29,710 nt of DNA from Pedosphaera sp. (lineage in GTDB: Bacteria; Verrucomicrobiota; Verrucomicrobiia; Limisphaerales; SXTU01), in contig SIBB01000002.1 of NCBI GenBank assembly GCA_009695395.1, positions 1 to 29,710 on the forward strand, given 5' to 3'. Shown here piece after piece: positions 1-7,035 of the stretch. A model generated the notes under the pieces. That model was not told where the DNA came from, made no database searches, and was given only the letters and a program-made list of their open reading frames with translations. Positions within the stretch are counted from its first letter, which is position 1, and the number at the start of each line of letters is the position of its first letter. The translations under genes and the position numbers were made by a program.

Positions 1-81
1 TGGGGCGAAGCCGATAGAGCGCGTGGCGCGTGGCAATGGGGGATTTCAAGGCACTGCGAAGTCGCGCCAGCGTCGTGGAGT

Positions 82-99
82 GCGCCAGCCCTCTGGCGC
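82..99. repeat. Small palindrome (GCGCCAG/CTGGCGC)
   Basis: A perfect 7-base stem (82-88 with 93-99) encloses the 4-base loop ccct. A further GCGCCAGC lies just upstream at 64-71, so the motif occurs as a direct repeat plus an inverted copy. It lies about 100 bases beyond the stop of the minus-strand ORF at 202. I see no gene in bases 1-201. It may be a REP-like intergenic element or a weak terminator; there is no T-run. Confidence 0.5.
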
Positions 100-201
100 T
101 TTCTCCTGTGGCTCCCGGCACTGGCCCTTGGTCGGTCGTGGCCACTCTGTTGTGCTGACCGTCCCGGGCGGCGATGGCAAATCGCAGGCACGACCTCCGC
201 G

Positions 202-471
202 TCAGCCAACCTTGAACCCAAACAGCCGCGCCGCGTTTCCGCCCAGAACCTTCGCGCGTGCCTCGGGCGTAAGGAAATCCAGCAGCGCGGCGGCGGCGAG
301 AATTGCGCTGGCGTGGGTTTGCAGCGCTTGTTTCAAGGCGGCGTTCCCGGTGGCGGCAATCACGGCGTCGAGCTGAGCGCGGGAGGTGACCTTCGTGAGG
401 TCGGGGGTTTGCGCCGACGCAGACAAGGTGAGCAACGTGGACGTGAGGCAGAGCGCGAGTAAACGAGGCAT
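202..471 (-). CDS. Secreted 89-residue mosaic ORF with an amidohydrolase C-terminal tail; probable gene remnant
   Basis: The ATG at 471 opens a clear Sec signal peptide (Met-Pro-Arg, a Leu-rich core, cleavage near Ala-Ser-Ala-Gln at 18-21). About 40 residues rich in Ala follow. Residues 62-89 (LLDFLTPEARAKV to LFGFKVG) match the last 28 residues of the amidohydrolase at 6136-7035 nearly one for one. The amidohydrolase catalytic barrel and its His-x-His metal motif are absent, so no enzyme activity is expected. The simplest reading is a deletion or recombination product that joined the start of one secreted gene to the end of an amidohydrolase paralogue. It lies alone, 185 bases downstream of the next minus-strand gene. 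The ORF is certain; whether it is expressed or is a fossil is not known. Confidence 0.55.
   Translation of the reverse strand: MPRLLALCLTSTLLTLSASAQTPDLTKVTSRAQLDAVIAATGNAALKQALQTHASAILAAAALLDFLTPEARAKVLGGNAARLFGFKVG
248..293. repeat. 46-base exact direct repeat, copy 1
   Basis: Bases 248-293 are identical to 6182-6227. The similarity extends to the stop codon of both ORFs (202-247 against 6136-6181, 36 of 46 bases the same by hand alignment). Both copies encode the same C-terminal stretch of an amidohydrolase in the same frame and orientation, so they are paralogous coding tails and not an intergenic repeat. Confidence 0.9.
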
Positions 472-496
472 GGTGGTGTGGTGAAGCAATCCGAAT

Positions 497-624
497 CCGG
501 AAGTTTTGGGGCGAAAGCGCGCAAAGAACACAAAGGAGGCGAGTTGGAAATGACTGGAACTATTGCCAATCGAGATTTTTCCTGCCGGAAGTTTTCTTTG
601 CCCTCTTTGCCCCCTTTCGTGGCC
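497..624. repeat. Intergenic repeat array: facing CGAAAG/GCAAAG motifs and an 11-base direct repeat
   Basis: The 185-base gap 472-656 is lower in GC than its surroundings. The plus strand at 511-536 carries gcgaaag...gcaaagaacacaaagg. The complement of 594-624 carries the same kind of motif (cacgaaag, gggcaaag, gggcaaagaa) facing it. The 11-mer ccggaagtttt occurs at 497-507 and again at 585-595. Purine-rich CAAAG strings of this kind are, to my recollection, common intergenic repeats in Verrucomicrobiota. I see no promoter or terminator that I would defend. Confidence 0.5.
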
Positions 625-656
625 ATTCCATTTGGGAGTCTGGGTTGAAACCGCCG

Positions 657-1904
657 TTAGTCCCGCCCGCTGAATTCCTCTTCGCGAGGCAGGGCGATGA
701 CTTTCCAGGTGGCGGGATAGAAGCGGACGATGCGCCGGGGCCGGTAGCCCTCCAGCATCATGCCGCATTGCACGGTGATTTGAACGCCGCTGCTGCCCGG
801 CTCGATGGGGATTTTTTTGATGTCGAGGATGTTGCCGCCCTTGCGGTCGTTCACCGGGTCGTAGGTCATCAGGCTCTCGCGTGCGACGGCGATGCCGCCT
901 TTCGGAGCGTTCGGATTGACCTCGCCTTTGGAGAACGGCCAGCCCAGCGGCTCCGGGTTCGTGTTGGTCAACTCGTTGAACAGCATCGCGTCCACGCCAC
1001 CGAAGAAGGTGATGGTGACAAGCTGCTTCTCGTCGTCCACGGCTTGCACCCAACCGGGCATGCCGCGCTGCCGGATGTGGTTGCGATGGCGTTCGAGCTG
1101 GTGGGCGGTGGCGAGCTGGCGGCTGGGTTCATCGAGCCAGATTTCGAGCACGCGTCCCGGGCCGTAGAGCGTGGCCCAGGTGAGGTTGAACAGCGCGGTC
1201 TGGCCGGGGGCCAATGACTTGAGCTCGCCGATCCCGGTGCCCTTCAGCACGCGGGTGCTGGTGAGGAGGTCGAAGATTTTCGGCTGGCCGATGCGCTTGC
1301 CGTCCTGCTGCAAGGTGGCGCTGAACCGGTTGGTGGCGAGGTCCACGGACTCGATTTTCCACGACTGCTTTTGTCGCGCGTGAAAGCTGAAGTCATCCTC
1401 CAAGCGGAAGCAGCGGCGGAAGTCGGCGTCAGGGGTTTGCCGGTTCTTGTGCGGGCCGAGGGGCAAGGGAGATTTTTCCTTGGGGTCCTTCAGGTAGAAC
1501 AAGCCGCGGAGGTGCGTGCCCAGCGGGATGTCCTGCAACGCGGCGGGTGCGCCGTGATAGTAGATGGCTCCATACGGCAGCAGCGTGGCGTCCACGGACA
1601 GGTCCCAAACGCCGCGGTCCTGACTGTCGTCCCGGTCCACGCGGATTTGGAAACGGCGCTCCAAGTGGTCGCTCCGAATCAGCTCGCCGGAGATGGCGTG
1701 CGCGGAGCCTTCCGGCGGGAACTGGCCCTCGACGAGCTGATACCATTCCAGCGTGGCTTCCTTCTCCTTGCCTTTGGCGGGCTTGCTCTTGCTGAGCTTC
1801 ACGCTCGCCGGCCCGTCGGCGTCGGTGCGGAACTTGGGCGCGTCCTGCGCGTGGAGCAGGCACGCGGTGAGAAGCAGGCTGAGGGCAGCGAAGATCGGGC
1901 GCAT
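657..1904 (-). CDS. Secreted protein of unknown function (415 aa)
   Basis: I do not recognise a named domain. The chosen ATG at 1904 gives a short, strongly hydrophobic signal sequence. The frame is open to 2171, but those extra 89 residues are Arg/Pro/Ser-rich and overlie an intergenic palindromic repeat, so they are unlikely to be coding. Cleavage could follow His-Ala-Gln near residue 20; Leu-Thr-Ala-Cys at 12-15 also fits a lipobox, so a lipoprotein is possible. A Lys-rich stretch (about 32-46) precedes a body with alternating charged and hydrophobic residues, without Cys-His haem motifs. It probably acts in the periplasm or on the outer membrane. It lies 263 bases downstream of the DUF1552 gene, separated by a repeat, so co-transcription is uncertain. 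Its stop is TAA. Confidence 0.8.
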   Translation of the reverse strand: MRPIFAALSLLLTACLLHAQDAPKFRTDADGPASVKLSKSKPAKGKEKEATLEWYQLVEGQFPPEGSAHAISGELIRSDHLERRFQIRVDRDDSQDRGVWDLSVDATLLPYGAIYYHGAPAALQDIPLGTHLRGLFYLKDPKEKSPLPLGPHKNRQTPDADFRRCFRLEDDFSFHARQKQSWKIESVDLATNRFSATLQQDGKRIGQPKIFDLLTSTRVLKGTGIGELKSLAPGQTALFNLTWATLYGPGRVLEIWLDEPSRQLATAHQLERHRNHIRQRGMPGWVQAVDDEKQLVTITFFGGVDAMLFNELTNTNPEPLGWPFSKGEVNPNAPKGGIAVARESLMTYDPVNDRKGGNILDIKKIPIEPGSSGVQITVQCGMMLEGYRPRRIVRFYPATWKVIALPREEEFSGRD

Positions 1905-1978
1905 GACGGGATGCGGGACAAGTGATACCCATTGCCGATGCAAGGCGGTGGCCTGCCAACCGAACGCCACGACGCGCG

Positions 1979-2102
1979 CCTTCTCCCTTCCTCGGAGGAG
2001 GGGAGAAGGTGGCCGAAGGCCGGATGAGGGGAGAGGCCGCCAACGCCGATGCACGTAACCCCTCACCCCGGCCCTCTCCCCTCCGCCGCGCAAGGGAGAG
2101 GG
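1979..2102. repeat. Compound palindromic repeat between two minus-strand genes
   Basis: Two hairpins with 9-base stems lie here: 1979-1987 with 2001-2009 (ccttctccc/gggagaagg) and 2072-2080 with 2094-2102 (ccctctccc/gggagaggg). Between them ggcc-gaa-ggcc (2011-2021) can fold, and tgagggg (2025-2031) pairs with cccctca (2059-2065), so the whole block is a nested inverted repeat. It sits 66 bases beyond the DUF1552 stop. Similar ctctccct/gggagagg intergenic repeats are widespread in several bacterial phyla, from memory. It could end transcription of the upstream operon. Confidence 0.7.
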
Positions 2103-2167
2103 AGAAGAAGCGCGTCGTGACCCCGAGGCATTTTTACCGAGTGGCATCTGAAATTGGGAGGAGGCGT

Positions 2168-3532
2168 TCAAGCCAGCAACTCCTGCAGCGGTCGCACGCT
2201 GTCCTGGAATCGGTCCGCCTTCACGTCCGCGCGCTGGAGCATGGTCAGCAGGAGGTTGCTTAGGCGCGCGTCGCCGTCCACGGGGCGGGAGCAGACGCGG
2301 TAGTGGGCGTTGGCGTCGGCGACGTTGTATTGGCCGAGCTTGGGCAGGTTGAAATCGAGGTGCTGGCCGTGCTGGTAGCCGAGGGCGCGACCGCCGGCGA
2401 GGAGCGTAGGCAGGTTGGCGTTGCCGTGGCTGTGGCCGTAGGCCATGCCGCTGCCCCAGAGCACTTGCGTGGTGTCGAGCAGCGGTTGGCCGTTCGCCTC
2501 TTTGTGCGCCTTGAGCTCGTCGAGGAAGTAGCTGAGTTGCTCGACGAGGAAGGTGTCGGTTTGCGTGAGCCTACGAAGCTGCTCCGGGTCGCCGTTGTGA
2601 TGCGAAAGCCCGTGGCGGGTCTGCGAAATGCCGATGTCGGGAATCGCGCCGCCGTTGGACTCGCTGCAAATCATGCAACTGATGACGCGGGTCGAATCCG
2701 TGCGTAACGCCATCACCATCAGGTCGAAGAAGAGGCGGTGGTAGTCCGCGACCTTTTTCATGTCGAGCCGCTGGCTGAGCCGCGAAGCGTCGCCGCCTGC
2801 GAGCGTGGGTTTTGGGATGTTCAGCCACTCGTCGGCCCGCTGGGTGCGGGTCTCCACCTGGCGCACGGCGGTGAGATACTCGTCGAGCTTCGTGCGGTCT
2901 TGACTGCCGAGTTTGTGGGCCACGCGCTTGGCGTCATTGGCCACGAGGTCGAGGATGCTGCCGCGCCGGCTCAAGCGGCGACGGAGGGTTTCCTTGCTCT
3001 CTTTCTCCACGCCGAAGAGCTGGTTGAAAATCTGCTGCGAGTTGCGCTCGGCGGGAATCTGGATGCCGTCCTTCGACCACGCGAGCGAGTGACCTTCGAT
3101 GGCCAGTTCCAGCGAGGGGAAACGCGTGGACACGCCCTGCACCTCGACCATGAGCTGGTCGGCGGAGACGGTGTTGCGGAAGGCCCCGCCGTCCCCGGGA
3201 ACGTTGGCCCCGGTGAGCCAGACCTTGTCGCAGTTGTGGTGCTTGCCGAGGACCATGGGATGGTGCAGGCCGCTGATGGGCGTGACGTCGGAGCGGTGGC
3301 GTTCGAGCGACTTCAGCGGGGTGCTAAACGCGAAGTCCCGGCCCGCCTTTTCAATCTGCCAACTCAGCGTGTTGACGCCGTTCGGGATGTAGAGAAACAC
3401 GCTGCGCTTCGGCGTCGTCGGGGCCGGCAGCGCGCCCATGCAATCGAGCAACGGCAGGGCGATGGTGGCTCCGAGGCCGCGCAGTGCGGTGCGGCGGCTG
3501 ATGCGCCAGTGGTTCAGGTTGAGGTTGGCCAT
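2168..3532 (-). CDS. DUF1552 domain protein, twin-arginine exported
   Basis: The 454-residue length and sequence fit the DUF1552 family, known mainly from Planctomycetes, Verrucomicrobia and some myxobacteria. The N-terminus carries ISRRTALRGLG followed by a hydrophobic stretch, a twin-arginine type export signal. Family hallmarks include FLYIPNGVN near residue 50, the SGLHHPM region near 90, and VSCMIC/SNGGAIPD-type text near 275-290. DUF1552 is distantly related to DUF1501 and the alkaline-phosphatase fold; its reaction is not established. The gene starts 20 bases after the stop of the DUF1592-type haem protein, the partner it accompanies in most genomes, so the two are almost certainly co-transcribed and may form one periplasmic unit. 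There is no Shine-Dalgarno sequence before the ATG at 3532. Confidence 0.95.
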   Translation of the reverse strand: MANLNLNHWRISRRTALRGLGATIALPLLDCMGALPAPTTPKRSVFLYIPNGVNTLSWQIEKAGRDFAFSTPLKSLERHRSDVTPISGLHHPMVLGKHHNCDKVWLTGANVPGDGGAFRNTVSADQLMVEVQGVSTRFPSLELAIEGHSLAWSKDGIQIPAERNSQQIFNQLFGVEKESKETLRRRLSRRGSILDLVANDAKRVAHKLGSQDRTKLDEYLTAVRQVETRTQRADEWLNIPKPTLAGGDASRLSQRLDMKKVADYHRLFFDLMVMALRTDSTRVISCMICSESNGGAIPDIGISQTRHGLSHHNGDPEQLRRLTQTDTFLVEQLSYFLDELKAHKEANGQPLLDTTQVLWGSGMAYGHSHGNANLPTLLAGGRALGYQHGQHLDFNLPKLGQYNVADANAHYRVCSRPVDGDARLSNLLLTMLQRADVKADRFQDSVRPLQELLA

Positions 3533-3552
3533 AAATTTTGGTGGGTGGAATT

Positions 3553-6009
3553 TCAGCGCTTGGCGAACAGGTCGGAGAGGACGAACGCCTCCAGCAGGTC
3601 GCGCAGGCGGTAGTCCTTGGCCTTGCTCGCCTGGGCGATGCCCGCGAGACCCTCGCGGTCGCCGAAGGACATGCTGCGGCGGAGGCCGTAGGTGGCGAGC
3701 TTCTCGATAAACGTGGCGTTAAACGTGTCGAGGTCGGCGAGCAGCAGCCGCTTGAACTCCTCGGGCGTCTCGTAGGTGCGACCGTCGGGCAGTTTGCCTG
3801 CGGGATTCACGGCCGGGTTTTTACCCGCGCCGTCCGTGATTTCCTCCGTGCGCCAGCGACCGATGGCGTCGTAGTTCTCAAAGGCGAGTCCGAGCGGGTC
3901 AATCCGGCTGTGGCAGGAGGCGCAGCTCGGATCGTGGATGTGGGCCTCCAGTTTCATCCGCAGCGTGGCCTTCGGGGCATCCACCGGATTCGGCGCGATG
4001 GGATCGACGTTCGGCGGCGGCGGCGGCGGGGACTTGCCCAAGATGGCTTCCGACAACCACACGCCGCGATGCACCGGCCGGTGGCGCGTGCCATCCGACG
4101 TGAGCGACAGGATCGCAGCTTGAGTGAGAAGTCCGCCGCGCCGGCTGTCCGTCGGCAATGAGACGCGTTGGAATTCGTCGTTGGCCCCAGCCGGGCTGGC
4201 CAGCCCGTAGAACTGCGCCAGCCGCGCATTGACCATGCTCCAGTTGGAGTTCAGGAACTCACGCAAGGTCAGCCCGCCGTTCAGCACCTCGTGGAAGAAA
4301 GCCCGCGGCTCGCGCACCATGCTCTTCTCCAAGTGCGAGTCGTAGTCAGGGTAAATCTTTTTGTCGGGCGGGAAGCGGCCGACGTTGCGCAGCTTCAGCC
4401 ACTGCGAGGCGAAGGACTCGCTGAAGCGCGCGGCCCGCGCGTCTGCCAGCATCCGGGCGACCTGCCGGGAAAGTTCCGCCTTGTCGCGCAGCTTTCCCTT
4501 CTCCGCCAGCGCGAACAGCTCGTCATCGGGCATCGTGCTCCAGAGCAGGTAGGAGAGGCGGGAGGCAAGCTCCCAGTCGTTCAGCTCGTTCCGGTTCGCG
4601 GACTCGTCGCCCTCGGCGATGAAGACGAAGCTCTTGGAACAAAGGATGGCGAGCATGCTGGCCTTCACTGCATCGCGGAATTTCTCGCCCGCCGCGCGCT
4701 CGGCCTTGGCGATGCCGACGAACTCGTCCAACTCCTCCGCCGTGACCGGACGACGGAACGCGCGTCGCGCCAGCCGGCCCAAGCCCTCGCGGACTTGGTC
4801 CAGGTTGCCGTCTTCGCGCGGCACATACTCCTCGCGCCGGCGCTGTTCCTCGTCGGTGATGATCGGCCCGCGCCACGAGACCGAGTCCATGATCAGAAAG
4901 GGATAGCGCGGGCGGCCTTGCTCATCGGTCAGCTTCATCTGCCACGGGCTGCGGCCTTCCTTCGTGCTGACGAAGGGCCGGTCCCCGTGGCGACCGGACG
5001 GCGGCGTGTTTGACGGCCCGGGCACGTCGTTGATCACATGGATGCTGGGTCGGCCCTTGGGCAGGTGCGCGCGGAACGTCACCGTGATGGGCTTGTCCTC
5101 TGCCGCGAGCACGTCCTGCTGGTGCAGCACCCGGTCGAGGCGCGTCTCATACACGAAGAGCCTCGGCGCACGGTCCTTCTCCGGCTTCAACCCGCTCAAC
5201 GTGTAGCTGATCTCGTAGATGCCGGCTTCGGGCAGCGACTCGGAAGCGGAGTAGCGGAAGATGTCCCCCGGCCACATCTCGAAGCGCACCTTGTCCAGCA
5301 AGCCCAGCTCCCGCAACCGCTCGCGGTGGCTTTCCTTGATCTGCGACTCGCGCACCGCCGGCATCGAATACTGCAAGGGTAGCGGCTTCTTCTCGGGATA
5401 CGCCTCCGCGAGAATCACCTCCGCCGCGCTCAGATATTTCTCCACGTTCGACGGCGACAACGTCATCACGGAGCCGATGCGCTCGAAGCCATGCCACTCC
5501 GCGTCTTCCAGAAAACCGCCCGGGTCGGTGGCATCGAACTGCACGCCGATGAGGTCGCGCACGGTGTTCACATACTCCTCACGGGTCAGGCGATTGTAAG
5601 AGACGCGGCCCCGGGCGGCCATGCGGGCGAACTCGCCCTCCTTGAGCCGGGCGGCCAGCCACTCAACGATCTTGGCGCTGTCCGCCGCGCTGGGCCGGAC
5701 CTTCTCCTTCTTGGGCGGCATCTCCCCGGAGCTGATGCGTTCCATCACCTCGATCCACTGCGGCGTGTTCTCGAAGCCAACCTTCGTGGACAACGTGTCG
5801 AGGCGGAACTCACCCTTGGGCTGCTTCTCGCTGTGGCAATGGCTGCAATGCTTGGCGAGGTAGGGAGCAACTGCCTTGCTGAAATCCGTCCCAGCGACAG
5901 GCGCAGCCGCCCAACTCGGCAGCGTTGAACTGAGCCAGAGCACTCCGCTCAAGCAGCGAAACGCTTGCCGGATAATGTCCCGTGCCGGCGAGGAGAATTT
6001 CCAATTCAC
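3553..6009 (-). CDS. DUF1592-type dihaem protein (DUF1587/1595/1592/1588/1585)
   Basis: This is a large exported planctomycete-type cytochrome-like protein. From the GTG at 6009 (818 aa) the order is: signal peptide ending Pro-Ser-Trp-Ala about residue 34; a CSHCH haem site at 55-59 in a short cytochrome domain; DUF1587 about 136-200; a central beta-rich region; DUF1595 about 402-465; DUF1592 about 476-603; DUF1588 about 615-715 with a second haem site CASCH at 696-700; and DUF1585 about 740-815. The frame is open up to a TTG at 6117, and a GTG at 6030 is also possible. I chose 6009 because it puts the hydrophobic core where a signal peptide needs it; the upstream 36 residues are Arg/Ser-rich and not signal-like. 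The DUF1552 gene follows after 20 bases. The function is thought to be periplasmic redox or oxidative degradation, but no substrate is proven. Confidence 0.93.
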   Translation of the reverse strand: MNWKFSSPARDIIRQAFRCLSGVLWLSSTLPSWAAAPVAGTDFSKAVAPYLAKHCSHCHSEKQPKGEFRLDTLSTKVGFENTPQWIEVMERISSGEMPPKKEKVRPSAADSAKIVEWLAARLKEGEFARMAARGRVSYNRLTREEYVNTVRDLIGVQFDATDPGGFLEDAEWHGFERIGSVMTLSPSNVEKYLSAAEVILAEAYPEKKPLPLQYSMPAVRESQIKESHRERLRELGLLDKVRFEMWPGDIFRYSASESLPEAGIYEISYTLSGLKPEKDRAPRLFVYETRLDRVLHQQDVLAAEDKPITVTFRAHLPKGRPSIHVINDVPGPSNTPPSGRHGDRPFVSTKEGRSPWQMKLTDEQGRPRYPFLIMDSVSWRGPIITDEEQRRREEYVPREDGNLDQVREGLGRLARRAFRRPVTAEELDEFVGIAKAERAAGEKFRDAVKASMLAILCSKSFVFIAEGDESANRNELNDWELASRLSYLLWSTMPDDELFALAEKGKLRDKAELSRQVARMLADARAARFSESFASQWLKLRNVGRFPPDKKIYPDYDSHLEKSMVREPRAFFHEVLNGGLTLREFLNSNWSMVNARLAQFYGLASPAGANDEFQRVSLPTDSRRGGLLTQAAILSLTSDGTRHRPVHRGVWLSEAILGKSPPPPPPNVDPIAPNPVDAPKATLRMKLEAHIHDPSCASCHSRIDPLGLAFENYDAIGRWRTEEITDGAGKNPAVNPAGKLPDGRTYETPEEFKRLLLADLDTFNATFIEKLATYGLRRSMSFGDREGLAGIAQASKAKDYRLRDLLEAFVLSDLFAKR

Positions 6010-6135
6010 TGATGGCAGACGCGATGCCACCCGGCGGGCTTCACAGGGAGTCGGTAGCAAGCCATGACTTGGCGAGCTTCTGCGGGTGAACGAACGACGG
6101 AACGGCCCCGACTTCAACCCGCTGTTGCCACTGGG

Positions 6136-7035
6136 TCAGCCGATCTTGAAGCCGAACAGCTTCGCCGCGTTCGCGCCCATCACCTTCGCGCGTGCCTCGG
6201 GCGTAAGGAAATCCAGCAGCGCGGCGGTGCGCTCGCGTTCGGCCCGGTAAGTTGCAGACGTCGCCTTTTCATCAAAGCCGCCGCCGTAGATGAGCCGGTC
6301 GGCCCCGAAGGCATCGGCGAGCCGACGGACCACGCGCGGCAAGTCCGCCGCTTCCTTCGCGTCGCGGGCCGGGAAGGAAGATAGCTTCATCACCACGTTC
6401 GGAAAATCCGCCCAGCGCAGCACGCGGTCGTTATCCTCCGCCGCGCCCTGAAACAGCCGGCCCAAGTGGTCCACGATGACGCGCGCCTGCTTGAACTCGC
6501 GGATCAGCGGCTCGAAGCCAGCGGCATAGCGCGGCTCAAAGTGGAGTTGCACTGCCAGCCCACTGTCACTGGCAAGTTTCCAAAGCTGGCGCAACTCCGG
6601 CTTGCCGAAGGGCGGCAGGCGGTCGGCCTGGAATGCGTGGATGCGCGCTGTCACGACGGGCAGGCGCTTCGCGAGCTCCGGCAGTTTCTCCATCGAGCCG
6701 GGCCGGTCGCAGAAGACCAGCAGCGTGCCCTTGAGCCGGCCTTTGCCGACGGCGAGGCAGTGTTCCAGATAGCGGTGATCATCCTGATACGGCTCGGGAT
6801 GCACCACGATGGCGAAGTCCACGCCCGCGCCATCCATGAGCTTCAGCAAAAACTCCGGCGACGTCGGCTGCTCCGGCTGGTAAGTGCCGCGGGGGTGATA
6901 AGGAAAACGCGCTTCCGCCTTGCCCGCGAAGCAGTGCGTGTGCGTGTCCACGACCGGCGTGCGCGGCACGGCGGCGTGCGACGTGAGGACGGCGGTGGCC
7001 GAGGCGGCGGAGTAAAGAAACGTGCGGCGGTTCAT
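6136..7035 (-). CDS. Amidohydrolase (amidohydrolase_2 family), twin-arginine exported
   Basis: A 299-residue metal-dependent hydrolase of the amidohydrolase superfamily (TIM barrel). The N-terminus MNRRTFLYSAASA is a Tat-type signal. DTHTH at 30-34 is the first metal-binding strand, a conserved His sits in VDHLGR near 190, and RLIYGGGF near 254 marks the last barrel strands. Most family members have Gly-Ser-Asp at that last position; here it reads Gly-Gly-Gly, so the usual catalytic Asp is missing or displaced to the Asp two residues on. The ATG overlaps the stop of the G8 protein as ATGA, implying translational coupling. The last 28 codons recur at 202-291. Family reactions include lactone, amide and decarboxylation chemistry on sugar acids or aromatics; the substrate here is unknown. 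The fold is secure; activity is less so. Confidence 0.9.
   Translation of the reverse strand: MNRRTFLYSAASATAVLTSHAAVPRTPVVDTHTHCFAGKAEARFPYHPRGTYQPEQPTSPEFLLKLMDGAGVDFAIVVHPEPYQDDHRYLEHCLAVGKGRLKGTLLVFCDRPGSMEKLPELAKRLPVVTARIHAFQADRLPPFGKPELRQLWKLASDSGLAVQLHFEPRYAAGFEPLIREFKQARVIVDHLGRLFQGAAEDNDRVLRWADFPNVVMKLSSFPARDAKEAADLPRVVRRLADAFGADRLIYGGGFDEKATSATYRAERERTAALLDFLTPEARAKVMGANAAKLFGFKIG
6182..6227. repeat. 46-base exact direct repeat, copy 2
   Basis: Identical to 248-293. It lies within the 3' end of the intact amidohydrolase gene and is the presumed parent-like copy, since this gene retains the complete domain. Confidence 0.9.

Noticed and set aside
23..376. Open frame on the plus strand at the left edge
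   Set aside because: Opposes the minus-strand mosaic ORF, crosses the small palindrome, and has Arg/Ser/Ala-rich text without motifs.
1905..2171. N-terminal extension of the 657-1904 gene
   Set aside because: Translation of the palindromic repeat; the signal peptide begins at 1904.
6010..6117. TTG start for the DUF1592 protein
   Set aside because: Adds 36 Arg/Ser-rich residues before the signal peptide. Not excluded, but less likely than the GTG at 6009.
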